Assembly (NCBI GenBank): GCA_016873275.1
Contig: VGXO01000021.1
Location: 1-45,055 of the forward strand
Length of the DNA: 45,055 bases
DNA from: Phycisphaerae bacterium
Lineage (GTDB): Bacteria > Planctomycetota > Phycisphaerae > Phycisphaerales > SM1A02
Reading direction: 5' to 3'
This document shows, in pieces, positions 16,492 to 23,677 of the stretch (position 1 is its first letter; each line of letters starts with the position of its first letter). Under the pieces are notes generated by a model that saw nothing but the letters and a program-made list of their open reading frames with translations, did no database searches and was not told where the DNA came from. The position numbers were made by a program, and so were the translations under genes.

Positions 16492-17555
16492 TCGTCCCGC
16501 CGCCCCAGCCGCTTCGGCTGCTGGTGGTGATCGTGGTCTACCGCGTCGCCGACCTCACCATCGACTGCCTCCGGTCACTGATGCCGCAGGTGATGCGCCT
16601 GCCGGGCGTCGCGGTCGCCATCTGCGAGAACGGGAGCGGCGGCGACGTCGCCGAGCGGCTCCGGAGGGTCGTGATCGAGGAGGGATGGGAGGAGCGGGTC
16701 TGGCTGCGGGTCATCTCGCCGAACCGCGGATTCACCGGCGGCAACAACGCGATCCTTGATCCCGCCCTCGCCTGGTCCACCCCTCCGAAGTACTTCCTGC
16801 TGCTCAACAGCGACACGATCGTCCGCGAAGGCGCGATCGCGACGCTGATCGACGCCATGGACGCTCGACCCGACGTGGGCGCCATGGGACCCCACCTCGT
16901 CGGTCTCGACGGATCGCCGCAGGTCAGCTGCTTCCGGGATCCCTCGCCCGTGAGCGAGTTCCTCCGCGCGGCGAGCACCGGTCCCCTCGATCGGCTCCTC
17001 GGAGGATGGCGGACCTCCAGTCCGCTGCCCCACCACCGGGGTCCCTACGACTGGACCAGCTTCGCCGCGGCGATGGTCAGGTCCGACGCCCTGCGTCAGG
17101 TCGGCACCTTCGACGAGGGCTACTACCTCTACTTCGACGACCCCGATCTCGGTCGGCGCATGCGGCAGGCAGGCTGGACCATCGGTCACTGCCCCGAGGC
17201 GACCATCGTCCATCTCGAAGGCGCCGCGAACGACGTCCCTTCGAGCATCCGGGCACGACGGCGACCTCCCGGCTACCTCTACGTCTCCCGCGCCCGCTAC
17301 TTCGCGAAGCGACGCGGGATCGCGGGGCTCTGGGTCGCCAACCTTGCGTGGCATTGCGGTCGCGTCGTCTCATGGATGCGCGAGCGCCTCGAGCGTCGCC
17401 CGAGCCACGTGCCCACCGCGCAGTGGCGGGACATCTGGACCAACGCCCTCCGTCCATGGCACGCTCCCCACCTGCCGCATCCACGGCTGGATCCCGCACC
17501 GACCTGCGAGCTGCGTCCTCATCGCGAGGACGCCCGCACGACGTCGGCCGCGTGA
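16488..17555 (+). CDS. Glycosyltransferase family 2
   Basis: This 355-residue GT-A type glycosyltransferase starts at GTG 16488 in a GTGA overlap. The fold signatures are 'LLVVIVVYRVADLTIDCLRSL', 'SPNRGFTGGNNAIL', the metal-site-like 'LLNSDTIVREGAI' near residue 105, and 'DPDLGRRMRQAGW' as the catalytic base/acceptor region. Closest to the rhamnosyltransferase (WbbL-type) subgroup of GT2. It has no transmembrane segment. As last gene of the cluster, it probably transfers the modified sugar made by the four preceding enzymes onto a surface polysaccharide or glycolipid. The C-terminal 40 residues are Pro/Arg/His-rich and look poorly conserved. Confidence 0.9.
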   Translation: MIVPPPQPLRLLVVIVVYRVADLTIDCLRSLMPQVMRLPGVAVAICENGSGGDVAERLRRVVIEEGWEERVWLRVISPNRGFTGGNNAILDPALAWSTPPKYFLLLNSDTIVREGAIATLIDAMDARPDVGAMGPHLVGLDGSPQVSCFRDPSPVSEFLRAASTGPLDRLLGGWRTSSPLPHHRGPYDWTSFAAAMVRSDALRQVGTFDEGYYLYFDDPDLGRRMRQAGWTIGHCPEATIVHLEGAANDVPSSIRARRRPPGYLYVSRARYFAKRRGIAGLWVANLAWHCGRVVSWMRERLERRPSHVPTAQWRDIWTNALRPWHAPHLPHPRLDPAPTCELRPHREDARTTSAA

Positions 17556-17593
17556 ACCTTGAGCAGCGAGTGCTCTTCCTCGCCCCAACGGAA

Positions 17594-17619
17594 GACGGGA
17601 GCCGCGTGCGGCTCCCGTC
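17594..17619 (-). terminator. Hairpin terminator between glycosyltransferase and tRNA-Pro
   Basis: The left arm GACGGGAGCCGC (17594-17605) pairs with 17608-17619 (12 bp; the inner bases probably open to form the loop). On the minus strand, after tRNA-Pro, it is followed by TTCCGTT, so it most likely ends the tRNA transcript. It could also serve the plus-strand glycosyltransferase operon that ends at 17555. Confidence 0.7.
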
Positions 17620-17621
17620 CA

Positions 17622-17695
17622 TCGGGCTAGGCGGATTTGAACCGCCGACCTCTTGACCCCCAGTCAAGCGCGCTACCAAGCTGCGCTATAGCCCG
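17622..17695 (-). tRNA. tRNA-Pro(GGG)
   Basis: The 74-nt cloverleaf reads CGGGCTA acceptor, GCGC D-stem, CTTGA anticodon stem with loop CTGGGGG, GGCGG T-stem with TTCAAAT loop, and TAGCCCG plus discriminator A. The anticodon is GGG. C1-G72 and A73 are the bacterial proline identity elements. The CCA end is not encoded. Confidence 0.95.
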
Positions 17696-17701
17696 TCATG
17701 C

Positions 17702-17760
17702 ACCACGGCCGGACCTCGCGCCGTGGTCGCGTCGAGATGTCGGACCGCCGAGGCGGTCCG
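17702..17760 (-). other. Two hairpins between tRNA-Ser and tRNA-Pro
   Basis: ACCACGGC (17702-17709) pairs with GCCGTGGT (17720-17727), and CGGACCGCC (17741-17749) pairs with GGCGGTCCG (17752-17760). Neither has a T-tract. If the two tRNAs share one transcript these could be processing signals; otherwise the second may be a weak terminator for tRNA-Ser. Confidence 0.45.
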
Positions 17761-17804
17761 CCGGCCCGGAGGAACACCCAGCCCACCGCGGGCGAGGGAG
17801 ACAG

Positions 17805-17891
17805 CGGACAGGGTGGGATTCGAACCCACGGTACGGTTACCCGTACACAGCATTTCCAGTGCTGCTCCTTCAGCCGCTCGGACACCTGTCC
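17805..17891 (-). tRNA. tRNA-Ser(GGA)
   Basis: This 87-nt class II tRNA has acceptor GGACAGG/CCTGTCC, discriminator G, anticodon loop CTGGAAA (anticodon GGA), a long variable arm (TGTACGGGTAACCGTACC) and T-loop TTCGAAT. The CCA end is not encoded. Confidence 0.96.
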
Positions 17892-17912
17892 GGGACGGCG
17901 TAGTCTACCCCG
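17879..17912 (+). promoter_or_regulatory. Predicted leaderless promoter of truB
   Basis: CGGACA (17879-17884) and TAGTCT (17901-17906) are 16 bp apart; six bases then precede ATG 17913. The -35 would lie inside the 5' end of tRNA-Ser. With tRNA-Ser this forms a back-to-back promoter sharing the symmetric GTAGTCTAC. Confidence 0.5.
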
Positions 17913-17929
17913 ATGCGCGGCGGCGACAA
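17900..17929 (-). promoter_or_regulatory. Predicted promoter of tRNA-Ser
   Basis: On the minus strand TTGTCG (17929-17924, -35) is separated by 16 bp from TAGACT (17907-17902, -10), with ten bases to the tRNA 5' end. The -35 lies within the first codons of truB. The -10 overlaps the truB -10 on the other strand. Confidence 0.55.
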
Positions 17930-18647
17930 CCAGAACGAGTCGACCGCGTCGCGCCCGAGCGGCTTCGTCGTGCTCGACAAGCCAGAAGGTCCCTCCTCCA
18001 TGGCGGTCGTGGCGGCGGTCCGACGCCGCCTCCGGTCGCACGGCAAGGTCCGAGTCGGGCACGGAGGCACGCTCGATCCGCTCGCGACCGGCGTGCTCGT
18101 GGTCGGCGTCGGCGCGGCGACGCGGCTGCTCGAGCAGGTGGTGGGCGCCGCGAAGCGCTACGAGACCGGCGTCGATCTCGCCGCCTTCACCACGACCGAC
18201 GACCGCGAGGGCGAGCGGCGCGAGATCCACGCCGAACGCCCGTCGATCGAGCGGATCCGCGCGGCGCTCGACGCGATGCAGGGCGAGGTGATCCAGATTC
18301 CGCCGGCGTTCTCGGCGATCAAGATCGGCGGGCGTCGCGCGTATCGGCTCGCCCGTCAAGGCGACGCTCCGACGATGCCGCCGCGCATCGTGCGGATCGA
18401 CCGGATCGAGGTCGTCCGCTACGAGTATCCGATCGTCGAGCTCTCGATCGACTGCGGCAAGGGCACCTACATCCGAAGCATCGCCCGCGACCTCGGCGTC
18501 GCCCTCGGCACCGGCGGGCACTGCGCGTGGCTGCGCCGCACCGCGGTGGGTCCATTCGACCAGACGAGCGCGATCCCGCTCGACGCGCTGCCGGAGGCGT
18601 TGGGACCGGAACACCTCCGACCAATCACGGTCCTTGGGGCCGGGTGA
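17913..18647 (+). CDS. truB: tRNA pseudouridine synthase B
   Basis: This 244-residue TruB makes pseudouridine 55 in the T-loop of tRNAs. The fold starts 'SGFVVLDKPEGPSSM'; the catalytic Asp55 is in 'GHGGTLDPLATGVL'; 'QIPPAFSAIKIGGRRAYRLARQG' and 'CGKGTYIRSIARDLG' are further family blocks. The C-terminal PUA-like domain found in longer homologues is absent, which is common in shorter bacterial TruB. Start ATG 17913 follows a TAGTCT box by six bases. It sits next to two tRNA genes. It converges with lspA with only a 7-bp gap. Confidence 0.95.
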   Translation: MRGGDNQNESTASRPSGFVVLDKPEGPSSMAVVAAVRRRLRSHGKVRVGHGGTLDPLATGVLVVGVGAATRLLEQVVGAAKRYETGVDLAAFTTTDDREGERREIHAERPSIERIRAALDAMQGEVIQIPPAFSAIKIGGRRAYRLARQGDAPTMPPRIVRIDRIEVVRYEYPIVELSIDCGKGTYIRSIARDLGVALGTGGHCAWLRRTAVGPFDQTSAIPLDALPEALGPEHLRPITVLGAG

Positions 18648-18654
18648 GCGAGCG

Positions 18655-19323
18655 CTACGGGTCCGCGATCGCCGCGACCCGCCGCTCGGCGCGGTCCGCC
18701 CGCCACGCCTGCACAAGGAGGATCGCCATGCCCGCGAGCAGCAGCATGTCCGCGACGTTGAAGACCCACGGGAACCACTCGGCGCTGCCGCCCGGCCAGC
18801 GCCATCCGAAGGGCAGATCACGACGCGGAAACAAGTGCAGGAAGTCGCGGACCGCGCCGTACAGCACGCGGTCGTGGAGGTTGCCGACGCCGCCCGCGAG
18901 GACGAGACCGATCGCCACGTGCGACCCGGTCGCGCGGCGACCGGTCCAGAATCCGAACACCGCGAGTCCGGCGCCGATCGCGACCACGGTCAGGATGATG
19001 AACACCGTGCGCCGCTGCTGCCCGAGACCGAACACCGCGCCTTGGTTCAGCACGAGGTGGAAGTCGAGAAGGTCCGGGGGAATCGCCCTCACGCCCTCGT
19101 GCCACGGGAGCCGGTAGTGAGGATCGTCGAGCAGGGCGCCGACCGGGAGATCCACCGGTGCCTCCGCGACGTTCGCGAACGCCCAGGACTTGGTCGACAG
19201 GTCCGCCGCGAGCCCGAGGGCAAAGGTCACCAGCAGGACCAGCCACGCCCGCGGGCTCCGCCAGGCGAGGTCCCGGGGGGGCGATCCTCCGCCGCTCGGA
19301 TCCACCTTTCGAGCAACGGTCAT
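18655..19323 (-). CDS. lspA: Lipoprotein signal peptidase II
   Basis: This 222-residue integral membrane protease cleaves lipoprotein signal peptides. The catalytic aspartates are Asp151 in 'GNLHDR' and Asp192 in 'FNVAD'; the substrate loop 'NQGAVFG' (93-99) matches the family NxGxxFG. It is longer than usual (about 160-170 residues) because of an N-terminal extension and inserted loops around residues 55-85 and 165-185. ATG 19323 overlaps the TGA of the upstream DksA-like gene (TGATG), so they are translationally coupled; an adjacent GTG at 19326 was not chosen. A client lipoprotein with a lipobox is at 34733. Confidence 0.94.
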   Translation of the reverse strand: MTVARKVDPSGGGSPPRDLAWRSPRAWLVLLVTFALGLAADLSTKSWAFANVAEAPVDLPVGALLDDPHYRLPWHEGVRAIPPDLLDFHLVLNQGAVFGLGQQRRTVFIILTVVAIGAGLAVFGFWTGRRATGSHVAIGLVLAGGVGNLHDRVLYGAVRDFLHLFPRRDLPFGWRWPGGSAEWFPWVFNVADMLLLAGMAILLVQAWRADRAERRVAAIADP

Positions 19324-20378
19324 CACCGCCCCTGCGTGGACTCGACGATCCGAGCAGCCTCGATGGTGTACTTCGCCCAGGGCTTGGCGGCGAGGCGGGC
19401 CTTCGGGATCGGCTTGCCGGTCATCTGGCAGACGCCGTAGGTGCGGTTGGTGATCCGACCCAACGCCGCGTCGATCTCCGCGAGCAGCTTTCGTTCGGTC
19501 TCCGCCATGCCGAGGGTGAAGTCCTGGTCGTAGGTGTCGGTGCCGACGTCCGCCATGTGCAGCGGCATGTTCGAGAGGTTGCCGCCGCTCGATCGCAGCG
19601 CCTCCTCCTCCATCCCGCTCAGCATGCCGACGAGCTCCCGCCGCTTCTCGAGGAGGAGCTCCCGGTACTTCCCGAGCTCGTCGTCAGTCAACTTCGTGCG
19701 GATCGACCGGATCTTCTCGTCGTCCGGCGCCGCCGGCGCTGCCGCCGCGGTCGCCGCGGACTTCGACTTCTTCGGGAGGGTGAGTCCCTTCGTCGAGATC
19801 ATCCGCACCCGCCGGCCGTTGATGAAGACGTAACCCTGCGCGTTCCTCGGCTGATTGAGGCTGGCGATCGCCGCCGCCGCGACGGAACGCGGCGCCGCGC
19901 CCGACTCCTTCGCGGAGCCTGCCTTCGACTTCTTGCTCGAGCCCACCGGGGCGACCGGCTGCTTCAGAGCCGCGCCGGTCTTGCCCTTCACCTCCGCCCC
20001 GCGCTTCGCGGGGGACGCCGCCGCCGCGGGCTTCGCCGCGACCACCGGCGCCTTGACGGACTTGCCCGGAGCCTTGGTCGCCGCGCCCTTGGCGCCCGCC
20101 AGGACCGCGGACTTCCTTGCAGCGTTGCCCTTCGCCGGCACCGGCGGCTTCGCGGAGCCCTTCGCCTTGAGGAGAGGCTTCTTGCCAGACGACTTCCCCA
20201 CCGGTTCCTTCTTCGCCCGCGGCGGCGCCGACGAACCGCCCTTCGTGCTGCGTGCCGCCACCGCCTTCGTCATCGGACGCGCGACCGGGCGAGCGGACTT
20301 GCCGCCCGAGGACTTGCTCGCCGACCCGGATGGACGCTTGGCGGCGGAGGAGCGGGACGCGGACTTCGACACGTTCAC
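19323..20378 (-). CDS. DksA/TraR-family protein with long Lys/Ala/Ser-rich histone-like tail
   Basis: The GTG start at 20378 has a good ribosome site (ACGGAGAACC). Of 351 residues, the first 170 are low-complexity Lys/Ala/Ser/Pro, similar to histone H1 tails. A short conserved segment 'GYVFINGRRVRMISTKG' (182-198) follows. Next is the DksA-like helical hairpin (about 230-305) and the C-terminal zinc-finger region 'YGVCQMTGKPIPKARLAAKPW' (314-334). Only Cys317 remains of the four zinc Cys, so zinc binding is doubtful. Planctomycete DksA relatives often show this loss. DksA proteins act in the RNA polymerase secondary channel; the basic tail suggests DNA or RNA binding. Coupled to lspA. Confidence 0.88.
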   Translation of the reverse strand: MNVSKSASRSSAAKRPSGSASKSSGGKSARPVARPMTKAVAARSTKGGSSAPPRAKKEPVGKSSGKKPLLKAKGSAKPPVPAKGNAARKSAVLAGAKGAATKAPGKSVKAPVVAAKPAAAASPAKRGAEVKGKTGAALKQPVAPVGSSKKSKAGSAKESGAAPRSVAAAAIASLNQPRNAQGYVFINGRRVRMISTKGLTLPKKSKSAATAAAAPAAPDDEKIRSIRTKLTDDELGKYRELLLEKRRELVGMLSGMEEEALRSSGGNLSNMPLHMADVGTDTYDQDFTLGMAETERKLLAEIDAALGRITNRTYGVCQMTGKPIPKARLAAKPWAKYTIEAARIVESTQGR

Positions 20379-20420
20379 GGTTCTCCGTGCGGGCTGCGAG
20401 CACCGCCGAGGCGCACGATC

Positions 20421-20472
20421 GGGGACCGGGGGGGACCGGGGGGGACCGGGGCGGGACCGGGGCGGGACCGCG
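20421..20472 (-). repeat. G-rich tandem repeats upstream of the DksA-like gene
   Basis: GGGGACCGGG occurs three times in a row (20421-20450), followed by two 11-bp variants (GCGGGACCGGG-like) to about 20472. The plus strand is G-rich, with at least six runs of three or more G, and could form a G-quadruplex. In the sense of the DksA-like gene this is a C-rich leader 43-95 nt before its start. Confidence 0.85.
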
Positions 20473-20519
20473 GCGACGGCGGATTACGGAAGAAGGGACG
20501 GGGCGAGCGAGGGCGGACC

Positions 20520-21572
20520 TTAGCCGCTCGCCTCGGATGGGTCAACGATCACGCCGCTCGGACCGGCGGTGACCGGACCGCCCGTCGCGCCCTCGACCCC
20601 GCCCCTGACCATGCCGATCGTCCGGAACTTCTCGAACCGCCGTCGCACGAGGGTCTCGGGCTTCAGGCGGACGAGGTCGTTGAGCTGCTCGACGATCCAC
20701 TCCTGCAGCGCGAGCGCCGCCGCCTTCGGATCCCGGTGGGCTCCCCCGGGCGGCTCCCCGATGACGTCGTCGATCAGGGCGTTCTCGAGGTTGTCCCGCG
20801 CCGTCAGCCGCAGCGAGGCGGCGGCGAGCGAGTTGGTCTGCTCGTTCGCCTGCTTCCAGAGGATCGCCGCGCATCCCTCGGGGCTGATCACGGAGTACCA
20901 CGCGTGCTGGAGCATCGCGACCCGGTCGCCGACGCCGATCCCGAGCGCACCGCCCGATCCGCCCTCGCCGATCACCACGCAGACGATCGGCGTCCGCAGC
21001 CGGCTCATCTCCATCAGGTTGCGGGCGATCGACTCGGCCTGCCCCCGCTGCTCCGCGCCGACGCCGGGGTAGGCGCCCTTGGTGTCGATCAGCGTGACGA
21101 TCGGCAGGCGGAACTTCTCCGCGAGGCGCATCTTCGAGAGCGCCTTGCGGTAGCCCTCCGGATGGGCGCAGCCGAAGTTGCAGGCGATCTTCTCGCTGGT
21201 CGTCCGACCGCGGCGGTGCGCCACCACCAGCACCTTGTGGGAGCGGATGCGACCCAGTCCCGTCACGATCGCCCGGTCGTCGGCGAACTGCCGGTCGCCG
21301 TGCAGCTCGACGAAGTCTCGGCAGATCATCTCGATGAAGTCGGTGCTCTGCGGACGCGCCGGATGGCGGGAGACCTTGACGGTCTGCCAGGGCGTCAGCG
21401 AGGCGTAGATGCGGGCGAGCAGGCGGTCCCGCTCGGCGCGGAGATCGCGGACCTGGCGATCGACCACGGGGTCGCCGCCGGCAACCTCCAGTTCGGCGAG
21501 GCGGGACTCGATCGCGGTGATCGGCTCCTCGAAGTCGAGGACGTAGGAGCCTGCGTAGGCGGTCGCGGCCAT
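20520..21572 (-). CDS. accA: Acetyl-CoA carboxylase carboxyltransferase subunit alpha
   Basis: This 350-residue protein has an N-terminal helical domain ('YVLDFEEPITAIESRLAELE') typical of AccA. The crotonase-like core carries 'HPARPQSTDFIEMICRDFVELHGDR', 'DTKGAYPGVGAEQRGQAE' and the oxyanion-type 'GEGGSGGALGIGVGDRV'. 'SPEGCAAILWK' closes the active site region. With AccD, not in this window, it transfers carboxyl from biotin to acetyl-CoA for fatty acid synthesis. Start ATG 21572 was chosen because the family begins here. A TACACT box lies 8 nt upstream. Divergent from proC. Confidence 0.96.
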   Translation of the reverse strand: MAATAYAGSYVLDFEEPITAIESRLAELEVAGGDPVVDRQVRDLRAERDRLLARIYASLTPWQTVKVSRHPARPQSTDFIEMICRDFVELHGDRQFADDRAIVTGLGRIRSHKVLVVAHRRGRTTSEKIACNFGCAHPEGYRKALSKMRLAEKFRLPIVTLIDTKGAYPGVGAEQRGQAESIARNLMEMSRLRTPIVCVVIGEGGSGGALGIGVGDRVAMLQHAWYSVISPEGCAAILWKQANEQTNSLAAASLRLTARDNLENALIDDVIGEPPGGAHRDPKAAALALQEWIVEQLNDLVRLKPETLVRRRFEKFRTIGMVRGGVEGATGGPVTAGPSGVIVDPSEASG

Positions 21573-21586
21573 CGGGCGGCAGTGTA
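21573..21586 (-). promoter_or_regulatory. Predicted near-leaderless -10 box for accA
   Basis: Minus-strand TACACT (21586-21581) is followed by eight bases and ATG 21572, so the predicted start site lies within one or two bases of the start codon. Shares the 67-bp divergent gap with the proC promoter. Confidence 0.45.
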
Positions 21587-21604
21587 GTCCCGCCGCCCGC
21601 TCGA

Positions 21605-21639
21605 TTGACAGCCCCGCGCGCGGCGCCGATCCTCCCGCC
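21605..21639 (+). promoter_or_regulatory. Predicted leaderless promoter of proC
   Basis: A perfect TTGACA (-35, 21605-21610) is followed after exactly 17 bp by GATCCT (21628-21633) and six bases before ATG 21640. The -10 is weak but the -35 and spacing are ideal. Transcription would start at the ATG. Confidence 0.6.
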
Positions 21640-22467
21640 ATGCACCACGATCCGCTGACGGTCGCGATCTTCGGGTACGGCAACCTCGGGAGCGCGATCG
21701 TGGAGGGCGCCGTCCGCCGCCGACTGCTGCATCCCCGCGAGGTGGTGGTCGTCGAGCCGGATCCGGGCGCCCGCGGACGCGCCGAGCGGCTCGGATGCCG
21801 GATCGCCCGCGACGCCTCCGACTGGAGCGCCGCTCCGCGCGCGGTCGTCTCGGTGAAGCCCCAGGCGTGGGGCGACGTCGCGGCGTCGCTCGCGGGTCAT
21901 CCTGGCGATCGCCTGCTGATCTCGGTGATGGCGGGTCTTCCCATCGTCCGCATCCGAGCCGACGCCGGTCGCACGACCCGCGTCGCCCGCGCGATGCCGA
22001 ATGTTCCGGCTCGCCTCGGGCTCGCCATCACCGCCATCGCCTCGGACGCCGGCGTCTCCCCGGAGGACGCCGCCTACGTGCGGCGGCTCTTCGAGGGAAT
22101 CGGCGAGGTGGTCGAGATCCCCGAGCGTCACTTCCACGCGGTGACCGCGCTCAGCGGCTCGGGACCTGCCTACATCTTCCGCCTCGCCGAGTGCCTCGAG
22201 GAGACTGCGCGGTCGCTCGGTCTTCCCCCGGCGGTCGCGCGGGCGCTCGTCTCCCGCACGATCCGCGGCGCGGGCGCGATGCTCGTCGAGGATGGCGCGG
22301 AGCCGGAGCGGCTGCGGGACGCGGTGACGAGCCGCGGCGGCACCACCGCGGCGGCGCTCGAGCAGTTCGAGCGGTGGGGACTTGGTCCCGCGGTCTCCGA
22401 CGCGGTCGCCGCCGCGGCGCAGCGGAGCCGCGAGCTCGCCGGCGAGACCCCTCTGTCCACGACCTGA
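21640..22467 (+). CDS. proC: Pyrroline-5-carboxylate reductase
   Basis: This 275-residue enzyme carries out the last step of proline synthesis, reducing pyrroline-5-carboxylate with NAD(P)H. The Rossmann motif is 'FGYGNLGSAI' (11-20). 'SVKPQ', 'RAMPNVPARLGLAITAI', the ProC signature 'VTALSGSGPAYIF' near residue 170 and 'DAVTSRGGTTAAAL' follow in the family order. The length matches typical ProC. ATG 21640 lies directly at the predicted transcription start. It converges with the ABC permease gene, 13-bp gap, no terminator. Confidence 0.95.
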   Translation: MHHDPLTVAIFGYGNLGSAIVEGAVRRRLLHPREVVVVEPDPGARGRAERLGCRIARDASDWSAAPRAVVSVKPQAWGDVAASLAGHPGDRLLISVMAGLPIVRIRADAGRTTRVARAMPNVPARLGLAITAIASDAGVSPEDAAYVRRLFEGIGEVVEIPERHFHAVTALSGSGPAYIFRLAECLEETARSLGLPPAVARALVSRTIRGAGAMLVEDGAEPERLRDAVTSRGGTTAAALEQFERWGLGPAVSDAVAAAAQRSRELAGETPLSTT

Positions 22468-22480
22468 GGCATCGCGCCGA

Positions 22481-23677
22481 TCAGAAGTCGCGGCGCGCGA
22501 AGATCCAGGCGGCGAGCGCGAGGATCACCGCCTCGAACGCGAGGCTCGTGCCGACGATGAAGAGCGCCGAGGTCGAGCGGAGATCCGACTCGACGCGTCG
22601 AGTCGCCTCACGATCGACGTCACGCCGCTCCGCGCGGCGCCTCTCGCGGTCGGAGTCAGGCGACGGCTCCGCCGCCTCGTCGCCCTCCGCCGCGGGCGGC
22701 TCGGCGGGCTTCGGGTCCTCCCGGTAGTCGCCGAGCATCAGCTCGGTGAAGGTGTACCGGGCATCCGGCGCGAGCCAGCGATCGAGGAGACCGATGGTCT
22801 CCTGGTTCTTGGGGAGCACCGCCATCAAGGTCTCGAAGGGACCATGCCAGCGGCGGATCGTGTCGAGCCGCTGGGCATCCTCGGCGAGGCGGGTCCGGTT
22901 CGCCTCGAGTTCGGTGGCGACCCGCTCCTTCGCCCGCTGGTCGCTCGGGCGCTCCGACGCGGCGAGGCGCTCGAGGCGGGTCTCCTGCTCGACGACGCGC
23001 TTCTCGAGCGCCTCCATCCGCACCTGCTGCTCGCGGGTGATGCCGCCCAGCGCCGCCTCGCCGGACTGCACCGCGAACAGGAGGAACCAGAAGACCGCGG
23101 TGAAGAGGAGCGCCGCGAGCCCGCTGCGGGTGAGGAGACCCATCAGCACGTTGAAGGCATACAAGTACGAGAAGAAGATCGTCACCAGCGGGACCGCCGC
23201 GAAGATCGACCAGAGCCACTCGTCGAGCCGCACGCCCACGCAGATGAAGACGCCGGTGCAGAAGACCAGCACCTGCAGCAGCACGAAGAGCAGGCTGCCG
23301 AGGTACTTGACGAGGAAGACCCGCACGCGGGAGATCGGCTTCGACAGCACGAGCTCGATCGAGCCGGCGCTCATGAAGTCGGGGAAGACCGAGCTCGTCG
23401 AGACGAGCGCGAGGATCGTCGCCGCCCACGTCAGCCAGACGGTCACCACGATGTTCGAGAAGAGACCGAGGTAGAGCGCCCGCGACCAGGGACTTCCCTT
23501 CGTGAAGAACGGGTCCTCGAGCTCCCAGGCGCCGAAGAAGAGGCTCAGGCCATTCTCGCCGAAGCCGATCGAGGCGTAGGCAAGCATCACCACGACGGAG
23601 ATGCCGAGCGAGATCCAGAAGAGCTTCCGGCTCCGCAGGAGCCGCAGCGAGTCGAGGAGGATCGCGCCGGTCTGCAT
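22481..23677 (-). CDS. ABC-2 type transporter permease with coiled-coil insertion
   Basis: This 398-residue membrane protein has about six helices: near 18-36, 72-92, 123-150, 155-182, 186-204 and a last one at 370-393 ('ALFIVGTSLAFEAVILALAAWIFARRDF'). Between helices five and six sits a 165-residue soluble insert: a heptad-rich coiled coil (214-275, 'ALEKRVVEQETRLERLAASE'), then a Pro/Glu-rich acidic stretch (322-345) and a basic stretch. The ATG overlaps the stop of the ATPase gene (TGATG at 23677), so the pair forms one exporter. The substrate is unknown. The large insert is unusual for ABC-2 permeases of this size and may reach a partner outside the membrane. Confidence 0.9.
   Translation of the reverse strand: MQTGAILLDSLRLLRSRKLFWISLGISVVVMLAYASIGFGENGLSLFFGAWELEDPFFTKGSPWSRALYLGLFSNIVVTVWLTWAATILALVSTSSVFPDFMSAGSIELVLSKPISRVRVFLVKYLGSLLFVLLQVLVFCTGVFICVGVRLDEWLWSIFAAVPLVTIFFSYLYAFNVLMGLLTRSGLAALLFTAVFWFLLFAVQSGEAALGGITREQQVRMEALEKRVVEQETRLERLAASERPSDQRAKERVATELEANRTRLAEDAQRLDTIRRWHGPFETLMAVLPKNQETIGLLDRWLAPDARYTFTELMLGDYREDPKPAEPPAAEGDEAAEPSPDSDRERRRAERRDVDREATRRVESDLRSTSALFIVGTSLAFEAVILALAAWIFARRDF

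Noticed and set aside
17622-17912. Integrated element attachment site at the tRNA genes
   Set aside because: No integrase, no direct repeat of a tRNA 3' end and no change in gene type around the tRNAs.
19324-19326. GTG start for lspA one codon upstream
   Set aside because: The ATG at 19323 overlaps the previous stop as TGATG, a common coupling form repeated at 23677.
20421-20472. Origin-like iterons or CRISPR
   Set aside because: The repeats are 10-11 bp, uninterrupted and purely G-rich; no DnaA boxes or spacers are nearby.
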